NCBI RefSeq assembly: GCF_900091575.1
Contig: NZ_FMCR01000003.1
Coordinates: forward strand, 1 to 64,000
Origin: Micromonospora saelicesensis
Lineage (GTDB): Bacteria; Actinomycetota; Actinomycetes; Mycobacteriales; Micromonosporaceae
Length of the DNA stretch: 64,000 bases
Reading direction: 5' to 3'
Positions 1 to 8,538 of the stretch are shown piece by piece. The notes below the pieces were generated by a model that saw only the letters and a program-made list of their open reading frames with translations, made no database searches and had not been told where the DNA came from. Made by a program: the position numbers and the translations under genes. The first letter of the stretch is position 1. Each line of letters starts with the position of its first letter.

Positions 1-56
1 GGGGGTGCGGGGTGCGGGGTGCGGCGAGGTGCGGGGTGCGGGCGCACGGGCGGGTG
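1..56. repeat. short GGGTGCG tandem repeat at window edge
   Basis: The 7-base unit GGGTGCG occurs about five times in the first 40 bases, three times directly in tandem and twice after a 3-4 base interruption, followed by related G-rich sequence. It lies downstream of the tetR stop and is cut by the window edge, so its full length is unknown. It holds no gene that I can support. Confidence 0.55.
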
Positions 57-95
57 TGCGGCTTCGGCCACTGGGCGGGCGTGCGGTGCTCGGGG

Positions 96-692
96 TCAGA
101 GGGCTGGGCGGGCGGCGGCGCTGAAGAGGCGTACGGCAAGGTCGGCGAGGGCCGTGGCGGTCTGCTCGATCGGTTCGCGGGGGAGCACGATGTGGCTGAC
201 CACCAGGCGGACGATGGTGTCGGCGGCGAAGGCCAGCGCGGCCTGGTCCGCTCCGGGCAGGTGATCGCCGGCCCAGTCGATCAGCGCGCCGGACGCCTCG
301 GTGAGCACCACCTCGGCCCGGGTGGTGAGGTACGGAAGTAGCTCGTCCGAGCCGCCTCGGGCGCTGGCCAGGATGGCCTTGACCAGCGGGTTTTGCGCCG
401 CCGTGCTGAGTGTGTGCGCGATGGCCGCGTACGCGCCGGCCCGTACGTCGGTGCCGTGGGCGAGCAGAGCGGCCCGGACGGCGCCGACGAACCGGTCCAC
501 CTCGGCGCGGGCGAGGGCTTCGGCCAGCCCTGCCTTGCTGCCGAATTCGTTGTAGACGGTCTGCCGGCTGACCCCGGCGGCGTTCGCGACGGCGCCCATC
601 CGGACGCCGTCCCATCCGGTGGCGACGGTCAGCGCGCGGGCGGCGTCGACGATGCCGGTCCGTACCGGCGTGGGGCCCCTCTGCTCAATCAT
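96..692 (-). CDS. TetR/AcrR family transcriptional regulator
   Basis: 198-residue repressor-type regulator. An N-terminal helix-turn-helix spans about residues 12-60, with the typical GVSRQTVYNEFGSKAGLAEA recognition-helix region at about 40-60. A variable alpha-helical ligand-binding and dimerisation domain follows. Length is normal for TetR. The ATG start is set by a -10-like TACACT 9 bases upstream, so the transcript may be leaderless. It is followed downstream by the G-rich window edge, so its target operon is not visible. The adjacent gene upstream is on the same strand but only 21 bases away, so the two could be co-transcribed. The ligand cannot be predicted. Confidence 0.9.
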   Translation of the reverse strand: MIEQRGPTPVRTGIVDAARALTVATGWDGVRMGAVANAAGVSRQTVYNEFGSKAGLAEALARAEVDRFVGAVRAALLAHGTDVRAGAYAAIAHTLSTAAQNPLVKAILASARGGSDELLPYLTTRAEVVLTEASGALIDWAGDHLPGADQAALAFAADTIVRLVVSHIVLPREPIEQTATALADLAVRLFSAAARPAL

Positions 693-701
693 GGTGGTCG
701 A

Positions 702-707
702 AGTGTA
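702..707 (-). promoter_or_regulatory. putative -10 box of the tetR gene
   Basis: TACACT on the minus strand lies 9 bases before the ATG of the TetR gene. This is the TANNNT spacing expected of a leaderless actinobacterial transcript. I see no convincing -35. Confidence 0.4.
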
Positions 708-713
708 GGTCGT

Positions 714-1271
714 TCAGCGCACCTCGATCTGGTACTGCGCCTCGACCCAGAACCGCCCGCCGTCGGTGCCACCGAAGCTCAGCTCGTGTCGGCCGGGGCC
801 GGGCGGCGGGATCAGGCCCCACAGACCCCAGCAGGAGACCGGAACGGACCACGGCCACATGGTGACGACGTTGTTGAAGAAGCCGCGGACCGGGAACGGC
901 TCGGCCGAGCCGGCCGGTGTCAGCGCGATCGGCAGTCCGTCGAGCTGCGCATGCCCGGTGGCACCGAGGTCGGGCTCGGCCGGGCCGGTGCCGCCGCCGG
1001 CCTGCCACCAGCAGAACGCCGGGAAGAAGAGCGGCCGTCCGGAGGGGACCACGCAATGCCGTTGCACAGAGCCACCGTGCGTTCCCGCGAGGAACCACAC
1101 GTCGTCGGGCTGGTGACGCCCGGCGTGCCGGCCGGACCGGTCGGCGATGGGGCTGGTCGGCTGCCGGTGTCGGGCCACCCAGCGCACCCATCTCGTGGCC
1201 AGGTGTGCCAGATCGGGGGCCTCTGGCTCGGGGGTGGGAGCCGCTCCGGTGTGCGGATCGAGGAAGGTCAT
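714..1271 (-). CDS. conserved hypothetical protein
   Basis: 185-residue protein of unknown function. I recognise a conserved-looking core, DDVWFLAGTHGG at about residues 57-68, followed by R-x-C-x-VPSGRPLFFP. This pattern recurs in uncharacterised bacterial proteins that I cannot name. It is rich in Trp, Pro and Gly, has no signal peptide or membrane segment, and carries Cys in C-x-VP, FCWWQ and SCWG. The same frame stays open far upstream, antisense to proS, but I start it at the ATG at 1271 because a TAGCAT -10 box lies 8 bases upstream and the longer reading is an antisense shadow. Its start is 69 bases from that of divergent proS, so the two promoters overlap. Confidence 0.65.
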   Translation of the reverse strand: MTFLDPHTGAAPTPEPEAPDLAHLATRWVRWVARHRQPTSPIADRSGRHAGRHQPDDVWFLAGTHGGSVQRHCVVPSGRPLFFPAFCWWQAGGGTGPAEPDLGATGHAQLDGLPIALTPAGSAEPFPVRGFFNNVVTMWPWSVPVSCWGLWGLIPPPGPGRHELSFGGTDGGRFWVEAQYQIEVR

Positions 1272-1279
1272 GACGGCAG

Positions 1280-1285
1280 ATGCTA
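1280..1285 (-). promoter_or_regulatory. putative -10 box for the 714-1271 gene
   Basis: TAGCAT on the minus strand, 8 bases before the ATG, suggests leaderless transcription divergent from proS. Confidence 0.4.
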
Positions 1286-1326
1286 ACGATGCCGCGCCCG
1301 AGCGCACTGCCCTGACGAGCGGCGCA

Positions 1327-1332
1327 TAGGAT
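1327..1332 (+). promoter_or_regulatory. putative -10 box of proS
   Basis: TAGGAT lies 8 bases before the proS ATG. No Shine-Dalgarno sequence fits in that space, so a leaderless transcript is likely. Confidence 0.45.
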
Positions 1333-1340
1333 GTGCGGTC

Positions 1341-2747
1341 ATGGCACGCGTGCTCACTCCCCGTGCGGAGGATTTCCCCCGCTGGTACCAGGACCTGATC
1401 GCCAAGGCGAAGCTGGCCGACAACGGCCCGGTTCGCGGCACCATGGTCATCCGACCGGCCGGCTACGCCATCTGGGAGCGTATGCAGGCTGAGATGGACG
1501 CTCGGATCAAGGCGGCGGGTGCGGAGAACGCGTACTTCCCGTTGTTCATCCCCGAGAGCTACCTCAAGCGCGAGGCGCAGCACGTCGAGGGCTTCTCGCC
1601 AGAGCTGGCGGTCGTCACCCACGGTGGTGGCAAGCCCCTGGCCGAGCCGATCGTGGTGCGTCCGACCAGCGAGACGGTCATCGGCGAGTTCATGGCCAAG
1701 TGGATCGACTCGTACCGGGACCTTCCGCTGCTGCTCAACCAGTGGGCGAACGTGGTCCGGTGGGAGCTCCGTCCGCGGATCTTCCTGCGTACCAGCGAGT
1801 TCCTCTGGCAGGAGGGGCACACCGCCCACGCCACCCGTGAGGACGCCCGGGCGTACGCGCGGCGGATCCTGCACGAGGCGTACGAGGACCTGATGGTCAA
1901 CGTGATCGGCATTCCGGTGGTGGTCGGCCTGAAGACGACGCGCGAGCGCTTCGCCGGGGCGACGGCCACGTACACCTGCGAAGGCATGATGGGCGACGGC
2001 AAGGCGTTGCAGCTGGGCACCAGCCACGAGCTGGGCCAGAACTTCGCCAAGGCGTTCGACATCAGCTACTCCTCCAAGGAGGGCGGCCGGGAGCACGCCT
2101 GGACCACCTCCTGGGGCACGTCCACCCGGATGCTCGGCGGCCTGATCATGGCGCACGGCGACGACAACGGCCTGCGCGTGCCGCCGAGGCTCGCGCCGAT
2201 CCAGGCGTACGTCATGATCGTCAAGGATGGCGACGGCGTGGGCGAGGCGGCGGCCAAGCTGCGCGACGGCCTGCGCGACGCCGGCGTCCGGGTCGCGCTC
2301 GACGACCGGACCGACACCCCGTTCGGCCGCCGGGCCGTCGACGCCGAGCTGCGCGGCTATCCGGTACGCGTCGAGGTCGGCCCCCGTGACCTGGCCGTGG
2401 GCAACGCGACGGTGGTGCGTCGGACCGACGGCTCGAAGACCCCGACGCCGGTGGCGGACGTGGTCACCGCGGTGCTGGCCGCCCTGGAGACCGACCAGCA
2501 GGTGCTGCACGACCAGGCGCTGGCCAACCGCGAGTCGCGCACCGTGGAGGTGGCCACCCTGGCCGAGGCCATCGAGGCCGCCGCGACCGGCTGGGCGCGG
2601 GTGCCGTGGTCGGCGGTCGGCGTGGCCGGCGAGGCGGAGGCGAACGGTCAGGGCGTCACTGTGCGCTGCCTGCTTCGCGCCGACGGTTCGGTACCGGACT
2701 CGGAGGACGAGCCGGATCTCGTTGCAATCCTCGCCCGCGCCTACTGA
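1341..2747 (+). CDS. proS: prolyl-tRNA synthetase (archaeal/eukaryotic type)
   Basis: Cytoplasmic class II aminoacyl-tRNA synthetase that charges tRNA-Pro with proline. At 468 residues it is the short archaeal/eukaryotic-type ProRS, lacking the large editing insertion of the usual bacterial form. Motif 2 is visible as FLRTSEFLWQEGHTAHAT (about residues 149-166), and motif 3 as GTSTRMLGGLIMAHGDD (about 259-275). An anticodon-binding domain and a C-terminal domain follow. Proline-site residues such as RPTSET (about 111-116) are present. The DUF402 gene begins 1 base after the stop and is probably co-expressed. This ProRS type is common in Actinobacteria. Confidence 0.96.
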   Translation: MARVLTPRAEDFPRWYQDLIAKAKLADNGPVRGTMVIRPAGYAIWERMQAEMDARIKAAGAENAYFPLFIPESYLKREAQHVEGFSPELAVVTHGGGKPLAEPIVVRPTSETVIGEFMAKWIDSYRDLPLLLNQWANVVRWELRPRIFLRTSEFLWQEGHTAHATREDARAYARRILHEAYEDLMVNVIGIPVVVGLKTTRERFAGATATYTCEGMMGDGKALQLGTSHELGQNFAKAFDISYSSKEGGREHAWTTSWGTSTRMLGGLIMAHGDDNGLRVPPRLAPIQAYVMIVKDGDGVGEAAAKLRDGLRDAGVRVALDDRTDTPFGRRAVDAELRGYPVRVEVGPRDLAVGNATVVRRTDGSKTPTPVADVVTAVLAALETDQQVLHDQALANRESRTVEVATLAEAIEAAATGWARVPWSAVGVAGEAEANGQGVTVRCLLRADGSVPDSEDEPDLVAILARAY

Positions 2748-2748
2748 G

Positions 2749-3417
2749 GTGCGGCCGGGCAACCCCGTCGACCGGTTCGAGCCGGGTCGGCTGATCTTGC
2801 ATCGGAACGTGCGGCACGGCCGGATCGGATGGGCCCGGCCGGCCCGCGTGGTCAGCGACGACGATCGAGGGTTGCTGGTCTGGATCGCCCGGGACTCGCC
2901 GGTGGCCCACGAGGTGACCGAGGCCGGGCTGGGGATGCGGGCGATGCCGTTCGCCGAGTGGATCTCGTCGACGTACCGGTTGGCGGAGGGGCGCTGGAAC
3001 GGCCCGCCGCTGTTGAAGTTCCTGCCCACGGGGGCGGCGCACTCCGTCTGGTGGTTCTCCGACGCCCAGGGCCGGTTCGCCCACTGGTACGTCAACCTCG
3101 AGGAGCCCGGTGTCCGCTGGGACGACGGCCCGGTGGCCGGCGTCGACGTGGTGGACCAGGACCTGGATGTGGTGGTGTGGCCGGACCGCAGTTGGGAGTG
3201 GAAGGACGAGGGCGAGTTCGTCGAGCGGCTCGCCTTCGGGGCCGACTACTGGGTGACCGACGAGAAGGCGGTCCGCGCCGAGGGGGAGCGGGTGATCGCG
3301 CTCGCCGAGGCCGGCGAGTTCCCGTTCGACGGCACCTGGTGTGACTTCGCACCCCCTCCGGAGTGGCGCATACCGGACAAAATGCCATCGGGATGGGATC
3401 GTCCGCCGGTGCGCTGA
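2749..3417 (+). CDS. DUF402 domain-containing protein
   Basis: About 222 residues with a GTG start 1 base after the proS stop, suggesting translational coupling. The C-terminal half matches the DUF402/FomD-like pattern: HWYVNLEEP, VVDQDLDVVVWPD, WKDEGEF and a D-G-TWCDF tail. Families with this fold include pyrophosphate-bond hydrolases acting on nucleotides (for example FomD, a cytidylyl-phosphonate hydrolase). The acidic residues of the DxDLDV segment are the likely metal ligands. The substrate here is unknown. An earlier in-frame TTG at 2722, inside proS, is a less likely start. Confidence 0.75.
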   Translation: MRPGNPVDRFEPGRLILHRNVRHGRIGWARPARVVSDDDRGLLVWIARDSPVAHEVTEAGLGMRAMPFAEWISSTYRLAEGRWNGPPLLKFLPTGAAHSVWWFSDAQGRFAHWYVNLEEPGVRWDDGPVAGVDVVDQDLDVVVWPDRSWEWKDEGEFVERLAFGADYWVTDEKAVRAEGERVIALAEAGEFPFDGTWCDFAPPPEWRIPDKMPSGWDRPPVR

Positions 3418-3646
3418 GCGGTATCCCAGGTCGCCGACAACGCGGTGTACGGGTCCGATGCGGGAGATCGGCATCGGATCTGGCAGAATGGGTCGCTGGT
3501 ATCCGGCGCGCGTCCGGCGCCCTCTAACCCGGGCGCGTCGCCAGTCCACCGAGTAGTCTCCGGCCCAACCCCACGGGCCCGGTCGGCGCTCACCCATGCA
3601 CACCGTCCGCCTGGGCCGGTGAGATCGCAACAGGAGCGAAACAACT

Positions 3647-4147
3647 GTGGCCGTAAAGATCCGGCTCCTGCGGATGGGCAAGATCCGCAACCCGCAGTAC
3701 CGCATCGTCATCGCCGACTCGCGCACCAAGCGTGACGGTCGGGCGATCGAGTTCGTCGGGATTTACCAGCCCAAGGAAGACCCCTCGATCATCGAGGTCA
3801 AGTCGGAGCGGGTCCAGTACTGGCTGTCCGTCGGCGCTCAGCCGAGCGAGGCGGTGCAGCGGCTGCTGGAGCTGACCGGTGACTGGCAGAAGTACAAGGG
3901 CCTGCCGGCCCCGCCGCCGCTCCTGGTCGCCCCCGAGCGGGCCGACCGCAAGGCGACGTACGAGGCTGAGGCGAAGGCCGCCGCCGGGCTCGCCCCGGAG
4001 ACCCCGGCCAAGCCGGCCAAGAAGGCCGCCAAGGCTGCCGAGGCTCCGAAGACCGAGGCTCCGGCTGAGGCTCCGGCGGCCGAGGCGCCGAAGACCGAGG
4101 CTCCGGCCGAGGCCCCGGCCGCTGCCGACGCCGGTGAGCAGGCCTGA
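3647..4147 (+). CDS. rpsP: 30S ribosomal protein S16
   Basis: S16 core at residues 1-85 (begins [20 protein letters not shown]), followed by an 80-residue Ala/Pro/Glu/Lys-rich tail with repeated [11 protein letters not shown] segments. The tail makes the protein 166 residues, nearly twice the bacterial norm. Such low-complexity tails on S16 are known in actinomycetes. GTG start with CAGGAG 10 bases upstream. It is the first gene of the rpsP-khpA-rimM-trmD-rplS run. The 229-base gap before it must carry the operon promoter, but I see only weak matches there. Confidence 0.95.
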   Translation: MAVKIRLLRMGKIRNPQYRIVIADSRTKRDGRAIEFVGIYQPKEDPSIIEVKSERVQYWLSVGAQPSEAVQRLLELTGDWQKYKGLPAPPPLLVAPERADRKATYEAEAKAAAGLAPETPAKPAKKAAKAAEAPKTEAPAEAPAAEAPKTEAPAEAPAAADAGEQA

Positions 4148-4148
4148 C

Positions 4149-4382
4149 ATGCCACTGCGTCCGGCGTTGGAGCACCTGGTCAAGGGCATCGTCGACCACC
4201 CGGACGACGTCCGGGTGCGGATGGTCGATTCCCGTCGGGGCAAGCGGCTCGAAGTCCGCGTGCACCCCGAGGACCTCGGCACTGTGATCGGGCGGTCCGG
4301 CCGGACCGCCAAGGCGCTGCGCCAGGTGATCGGCTCCATCGGCGGGCGCGGGGTTCGCGTCGACATCGTCGACTCGTACTGA
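4149..4382 (+). CDS. khpA: KH-domain RNA-binding protein KhpA
   Basis: 77 residues with a single type II KH domain, including the GxxG-type loop VIGRSGRTAKALRQV (residues 45-59). KhpA binds RNA, often as a heterodimer with KhpB, and the gene is almost always found between rpsP and rimM, as here. The ATG begins 1 base after the rpsP stop. The TGA overlaps the rimM ATG (TGATG), so the three genes are probably translated in a coupled way. Confidence 0.93.
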   Translation: MPLRPALEHLVKGIVDHPDDVRVRMVDSRRGKRLEVRVHPEDLGTVIGRSGRTAKALRQVIGSIGGRGVRVDIVDSY

Positions 4383-5020
4383 TGCAGCTCGTCGTCGGCA
4401 GGATCGGCAAGCCGCACGGTGTCCGCGGTGAGGTCACCGTGGAAGTGCGGACCGACGAGCCCGAGGCACGGTTCGCCCCCGGCACAGTGCTGCGCACTGA
4501 GCCGGGGGCGACACCCCCGCCTGCGCGCAACACTGTGCCGGGCACTGAGGCGGGGGCGACACCCCCGCCTGCGCGCAACACTGAGCCGGGGGCGACACCC
4601 CCGCCAACCAGCGATGAGCCCGGGGTGCCGTTCCGGGTTCCCGCGGAGCTGACCATCGATGAATCCCGCTTCCACCAGGGTCGGGTGCTGATCGCGTTCG
4701 AGGGCATCCTGGACCGCAACACCGCCGAGGCGCTGCGCGGGACGCTGCTCGTGGTGGACAGCGCCGACGTGACCCCACCGGACGACCCGGAGGAGTTCCA
4801 CGACCACCAGCTGGTCGGGTTGGCCGTGGTGACCCCGGCCGGCGAACGCCTGGGCGAGGTCGCCCGCATCGACCACGCGCCGTCGTCCGACCTGCTGGTG
4901 CTGCGGCGCCCCGAGGGGCGTACCGCGTTGATCCCGTTCGTCCGGGCGATCGTCCCGGAGGTCGACCTGGCCGGCGGACGTGTGATCGTCGACCCGCCAG
5001 CCGGACTGCTCGACCTTTAG
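4382..5020 (+). CDS. rimM: 16S rRNA processing protein RimM, with repeat insertion
   Basis: Ribosome maturation factor that helps assemble the 30S head. The N-terminal RimM domain begins [19 protein letters not shown] and the C-terminal PRC-barrel runs from about residue 139 ([20 protein letters not shown]). Length is 212 residues against the usual 170-180. The excess is a Pro/Ala/Thr-rich insertion at about residues 40-80, encoded by three in-frame copies of a hairpin-forming repeat (see 4499-4605). The insertion falls in a loop of the N-terminal beta barrel, so function is probably kept. Translation is coupled to khpA by TGATG. Confidence 0.93.
   Translation: MQLVVGRIGKPHGVRGEVTVEVRTDEPEARFAPGTVLRTEPGATPPPARNTVPGTEAGATPPPARNTEPGATPPPTSDEPGVPFRVPAELTIDESRFHQGRVLIAFEGILDRNTAEALRGTLLVVDSADVTPPDDPEEFHDHQLVGLAVVTPAGERLGEVARIDHAPSSDLLVLRRPEGRTALIPFVRAIVPEVDLAGGRVIVDPPAGLLDL
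4499..4605 (+). repeat. in-frame palindromic repeats inside rimM
   Basis: A 37-base unit occurs at 4499-4535 and 4547-4583 with one difference, and its first 23 bases recur at 4583-4605. Each unit contains GGGGG-CGACA-CCCCC, which can form a hairpin; in the second copy the stem is 9 bp (AGGCGGGGG). Start-to-start distances (48 and 36) are multiples of 3, so rimM stays in frame. The translation is GATPPP repeated three times. It looks like a REP-like palindrome that expanded inside a coding sequence. Confidence 0.85.
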
Positions 5021-5031
5021 GACCAGCCCGC

Positions 5032-5805
5032 ATGCGCGTCGACGTCGTGTCGATCTTTCCGGAGTACTTCGCCCCGCTGGACCTGTCGCTGATCGGACGG
5101 GCGCGGGCCAACGGCGTACTGCAGCTCGCCGTGCACGACCTGCGGACCTGGACCCACGACGTGCACCGCACGGTCGACGACACGCCCTACGGTGGCGGGC
5201 CGGGAATGGTGATGCGCCCCGAGCCGTGGGGTGAGGCTCTGGACGCTCTCGCGCCGCTCGACGCCCCGCCGCCAAGGCTGCTGGTGCCGTCGCCGGCCGG
5301 TGCCCCCTTCACCCAGGCCATGGCGTACGAGTTGGCGGCCGAGTCGCATCTGCTCTTCGCCTGCGGCCGTTACGAGGGGATCGACCAGCGGGTCCTGGCG
5401 CACGCCGCCACCCGGATGCCGGTCACCGAGGTGTCGCTCGGTGACTATGTGCTCTTCGGCGGCGAGGTCGCGGTCCTGGTGATGCTGGAGGCGGTCACCC
5501 GGCTGCTGCCGGGTGTGCTGGGCAACGCGGGCTCGTTGGACGAGGAGTCGCACGCGCACGGGCTGCTGGAGGCGCCGATCTACACCAAGCCGCCGAGTTG
5601 GCGCGGGCACGACGTGCCGGAGGTGCTCCGCTCCGGTGACCACGGCAAGATCGCCCGCTGGCGGCGCGAGGAGGGTCTGCTGCGCACGGCGGCCCGCCGG
5701 CCGGACCTGCTGGCCGCGCTGCCGCCCGATCGGCTCGACAAACGGGACATCGCGGCCCTGGACCAGGCCGGATTTCAGCCTCCACCGGGGGATGTGGCAA
5801 AGTAG
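5032..5805 (+). CDS. trmD: tRNA (guanine-N1-)-methyltransferase
   Basis: 257-residue SPOUT-family methyltransferase that makes m1G37 in tRNAs using S-adenosylmethionine, preventing +1 frameshifts. The start is [13 protein letters not shown], with the TrmD motif [10 protein letters not shown] near residue 52. The knotted SAM site includes [11 protein letters not shown] and [13 protein letters not shown] (about 137-149). It lies 11 bases after rimM in the same operon. The gap between it and rplS is 143 bases. Confidence 0.96.
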   Translation: MRVDVVSIFPEYFAPLDLSLIGRARANGVLQLAVHDLRTWTHDVHRTVDDTPYGGGPGMVMRPEPWGEALDALAPLDAPPPRLLVPSPAGAPFTQAMAYELAAESHLLFACGRYEGIDQRVLAHAATRMPVTEVSLGDYVLFGGEVAVLVMLEAVTRLLPGVLGNAGSLDEESHAHGLLEAPIYTKPPSWRGHDVPEVLRSGDHGKIARWRREEGLLRTAARRPDLLAALPPDRLDKRDIAALDQAGFQPPPGDVAK

Positions 5806-5948
5806 GGGGGTTGCCGCATCCGTCCGCGCCCGCGGTCGGCTGCGAGGATCCCCGACCGGGGTCGGTCCGCCGATCACCACCCGGGAATCAGAATCACCCA
5901 CCCGCGCACCGAGTGACGGTGCGCCGTGAGCCTTACGAGGACGCAGCG

Positions 5949-6305
5949 ATGAACATCCTGGACGCCCTTGACGCCCAGTCGAAGCGGACCGACCTTCCCG
6001 ACTTCCGGGCCGGTGACACCGTCAAGGTGCACGCCCGCGTCGTCGAGGGCAACCGGTCCCGTGTCCAGATCTTCCAGGGCGTCGTGATCCGCCGCCAGGG
6101 TGACGGTCTGCGCGAGACCTTCTCGGTCCGCAAGGTCAGCTTCGGTGTCGGCGTCGAGCGGACCTACCCGCTCAACGGCCCGGGCATCGACCGGATCGAG
6201 GTCGTGACCCGCGGTGACGTGCGTCGCGCCAAGCTCTACTACCTGCGCGAGCTGCGCGGCAAGAAGGCCAAGATCAAGGAGAAGCGGGAGAAGCAGCCCA
6301 GCTGA
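5949..6305 (+). CDS. rplS: 50S ribosomal protein L19
   Basis: 118 residues beginning [20 protein letters not shown], with the L19 core [20 protein letters not shown] and a lysine-rich tail. L19 sits at the 30S-50S interface. I chose the ATG at 5949, preceded by GAGGACGCAGCG, over longer in-frame starts because the family begins at this Met. A terminator-like hairpin follows at 6421-6471. Confidence 0.96.
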   Translation: MNILDALDAQSKRTDLPDFRAGDTVKVHARVVEGNRSRVQIFQGVVIRRQGDGLRETFSVRKVSFGVGVERTYPLNGPGIDRIEVVTRGDVRRAKLYYLRELRGKKAKIKEKREKQPS

Positions 6306-6420
6306 CTTCCCGCTCGCCACGCCGCCCGAGCTGCGCGTATGCCGTACCGACCAGAGCGCACTACCCTGGTCGGTACGGGCGCAGCGAGGCGGCGGTCCCG
6401 CCCAGGTGGCGGGTAGTTGT

Positions 6421-6471
6421 CCACTACCGCCCGTGGAGCCTCGACGAGGCTCCCGGGCGGTGGTGTTTTCT
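6421..6471 (+). terminator. intrinsic terminator or attenuator between rplS and lepB
   Basis: An imperfect inverted repeat of about 20 bp (left arm CACTACCGCCCG...GAGCCTCG, right arm CGAGGCTCCCGGGCGGTGGTG) is followed by GTTTTCT. It ends 17 bases before the lepB GTG, so it could end the ribosomal-protein transcript or attenuate lepB. Confidence 0.65.
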
Positions 6472-6488
6472 GCGGACCGGGGAGTGGC

Positions 6489-7358
6489 GTGGTGCAGACG
6501 CTTGACGAGGACGGCACCGTCGATCCGTGGCGCCGACGGGCTCGCCGCACCCGCCGGCAGATGCCTCTCTGGCAGGAGCTGCCGCTGCTGCTGGTGGTCG
6601 CGTTCTGCCTTGCGGTGCTGATCCGCACCTTCCTGCTCCAGGCGTTCTTCATTCCGTCCGGCTCGATGGAGGACACCCTCCTCGTCGGTGACCGGGTGCT
6701 GGTCAACAAGGTCGTCTACGACGTTCGTGACCCGCTGCGCGGCGAGGTGGTGGTCTTCCGGGGCACCGACCGCTGGGCGCCGCAGGTCGACGAGCAGCCG
6801 AAGCCCGGCGTCGCCGGCCGGCTCGCCCGCACCGTCGGCGACCTGGTCGGGGTGAGCCGCCCCGGTGAGAAGGACTTCATCAAGCGGGTGATCGGTCTCC
6901 CCGGTGACCGGGTCAAGTGCTGCGACAGTCAGGGTCGGGTGACTGTCAACGGCATCCCGCTCAACGAGTCGTACGTCCTGCGGGACTCCCCGCTGGACCT
7001 GCCGCCCAACCCGGCGGAGTGTCGCTCCCGGCGCTTCGACGAGATCGTCGTGCCGCCCGGTCAGATCTTCGTGATGGGTGACCACCGCGAGGTCTCCCAG
7101 GACGCGCGTTGCCAGGGGCCGGTGCCGATCGACAACGTGGTCGGCCGGGCCTTCATGGTGGTCTGGCCGTCGTCGCGGTGGAGTGCGCTGTCGGTGCCGT
7201 CCACGTTCGAGGACGTCTCCGGGCCGGCCACGGCGTCGCCCGGTGCGACTCCGGCGCGACCGACTCCGCAGGGCGGTGTGCTGCTGATGCTTCCGTTGGC
7301 AGCCGCGCTACGTGGTTCCCGCGCGTTCCGGACGGTGCCGTCCAGCCGGGCAACGTAG
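6489..7358 (+). CDS. lepB: signal peptidase I (first copy)
   Basis: 289-residue type I signal peptidase that cleaves signal peptides of exported proteins at the outer face of the membrane. One N-terminal membrane span runs at about residues 30-53. The catalytic Ser is in IPSGSMEDTL and the Lys in DFIKRVIGLPGDRVKC. A conserved MGDHR box follows. A 35-residue insertion lies between the Ser and Lys motifs, and a second hydrophobic segment (VLLMLPLAAAL) lies near the C-terminus, both absent from the next gene. The GTG at 6489 with GGGGAG upstream is the likely start; GTG 6492 is equally possible. Confidence 0.92.
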   Translation: MVQTLDEDGTVDPWRRRARRTRRQMPLWQELPLLLVVAFCLAVLIRTFLLQAFFIPSGSMEDTLLVGDRVLVNKVVYDVRDPLRGEVVVFRGTDRWAPQVDEQPKPGVAGRLARTVGDLVGVSRPGEKDFIKRVIGLPGDRVKCCDSQGRVTVNGIPLNESYVLRDSPLDLPPNPAECRSRRFDEIVVPPGQIFVMGDHREVSQDARCQGPVPIDNVVGRAFMVVWPSSRWSALSVPSTFEDVSGPATASPGATPARPTPQGGVLLMLPLAAALRGSRAFRTVPSSRAT

Positions 7359-7361
7359 GCT
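7356..7361 (+). promoter_or_regulatory. putative -10 box of second signal peptidase gene
   Basis: TAGGCT overlaps the TAG stop of the first lepB and ends 7 bases before the GTG of the second, which fits a leaderless internal promoter. Confidence 0.45.
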
Positions 7362-7368
7362 CCTTGGC

Positions 7369-8004
7369 GTGATTGACGAGCAGACCGACAAGCCGCGCAG
7401 CTCCTTCTGGAAGGAGCTGCCGATCCTGCTGGGTGTGGCGATCCTGGTCGCGGTGCTGGTCCGCGCCTTCGTGCTGCAGACCTTCTTCATCCCCTCCCCG
7501 TCCATGGAAAACACTCTCAAGATCGATGACCGTGTGCTGGTCAACAAGTTGGTCTACGACTTCCGGTCACCGCACCGCGGCGAGGTGATCGTGTTCAAGG
7601 CTCCGACCGCGTGGAGCGGCAACCCCGACGGTGAGGACTTCATCAAGCGGGTGATCGGCATCCCCGGGGACCACGTGGTCTGCTGCGACCCCGAGGAACG
7701 CCTGATGATCAACGGCAAGTCGCTGGACGAGCCGTACATCTTCTCCATGGACGGGATTCGCGACAAGCCCGCCGACCAGGAGTTCGACATCACCGTGCCG
7801 GAGGGCCGGCTGTGGGTGATGGGCGATCACCGGTCGGCCTCCGGCGACTCCCTGGAGCACTGGCAGCAGTCCCAGCAGAACATCACCGAGGCCACGATCC
7901 CCGAGGACGACGTGGTCGGGCGGGCGTTCACCGTCTTCTGGCCGGTCAACCGGGCCACCTGGCTGACGGTGCCCGACGGGTTCGACGGCATTCCCAAGCC
8001 GTAG
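7369..8004 (+). CDS. lepB: signal peptidase I (second copy)
   Basis: 211 residues with a single N-terminal membrane span (about 15-37), catalytic Ser in IPSPSMENTL, Lys in DFIKRVIGIPGDHVVCC, and a C-terminal MGDHRSASGDS box. It is shorter than the upstream paralogue and lacks its insertion and C-terminal hydrophobic segment. Tandem signal peptidases downstream of rplS are typical of mycelial actinomycetes, which secrete many proteins. It begins 10 bases after the first copy and has its own possible leaderless promoter. Confidence 0.93.
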   Translation: MIDEQTDKPRSSFWKELPILLGVAILVAVLVRAFVLQTFFIPSPSMENTLKIDDRVLVNKLVYDFRSPHRGEVIVFKAPTAWSGNPDGEDFIKRVIGIPGDHVVCCDPEERLMINGKSLDEPYIFSMDGIRDKPADQEFDITVPEGRLWVMGDHRSASGDSLEHWQQSQQNITEATIPEDDVVGRAFTVFWPVNRATWLTVPDGFDGIPKP

Positions 8005-8040
8005 GTCGTACGGGGCGTGGGCGATCCGTCCTCGGTCTGG

Positions 8041-8046
8041 CAGGCT
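8041..8046 (+). promoter_or_regulatory. putative -10 box of the NUDIX gene
   Basis: CAGGCT lies 6 bases before the GTG at 8053. It is a weak TANNNT variant, but it supports that start over the GTG at 8017. Confidence 0.3.
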
Positions 8047-8052
8047 GGTGCG

Positions 8053-8538
8053 GTGACCGTCTACACCCCTCGACGCGCGGCCCGCGTGCTGCTCGTCGAC
8101 GCGGCCGGCCGGGTCCTGCTGTTCGAGGGCTTCGACCCGGCCCGACCCGGGCACCGATACTGGTTCACTCCCGGCGGTGGGCTCGATCCGGGGGAGGCGC
8201 CGGCAGTGGGCGCGGCCCGGGAGTTGGCCGAGGAGACCGGCCTGCGGCTCGACCCGTCCCAGTTGGGCGAGCCGGTCTGGTCCGACGCGACCGAGTTCTC
8301 CTTCGACGGCATCTGGTACCGCCAGGAGCAGGATTTCTTCCTCTTCCGGGTGGACTCCTGGCGGGTGGACACCACGGGCTTCAACGACATCGAGCGACGT
8401 AGCATCGCCGACCACCGCTGGTGGGTTCCGGACGAGTTGGCGGCCAGCGGTGACCGGTTCTACCCGCCCGAACTGCCCGCCCTGCTGACCCGGCTGGGGC
8501 AGTCGACCACCGCCGGCCGGGGCGAGGCGTCGTGCTGA
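8053..8538 (+). CDS. NUDIX hydrolase
   Basis: 161-residue NUDIX-fold hydrolase that cleaves a nucleoside diphosphate linked to another group; the substrate is unknown. The NUDIX box is complete: GGGLDPGE, then REL and EETGL, matching GX5EX7REUXEEXGU at about residues 40-62. The start VTVYTPRRAARVLL is placed at GTG 8053; GTG 8017 would add 12 residues with no family similarity that I recognise. Its stop overlaps the rnhB GTG, so the two are co-translated. In other actinobacteria this position between lepB and rnhB is often filled by a NUDIX gene. Confidence 0.88.
   Translation: MTVYTPRRAARVLLVDAAGRVLLFEGFDPARPGHRYWFTPGGGLDPGEAPAVGAARELAEETGLRLDPSQLGEPVWSDATEFSFDGIWYRQEQDFFLFRVDSWRVDTTGFNDIERRSIADHRWWVPDELAASGDRFYPPELPALLTRLGQSTTAGRGEASC

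Noticed and set aside
1272..3095. Long open frame on the minus strand continuing upstream from the 714-1271 gene
   Set aside because: It is antisense to proS and the DUF402 gene, has low-complexity His/Arg/Gly composition, and exists because of GC codon bias. Only the part from the ATG at 1271 is kept.
4499..4605. CRISPR-like array
   Set aside because: Only three copies, coding in frame, and unequal short spacers; it is a palindromic repeat expansion.
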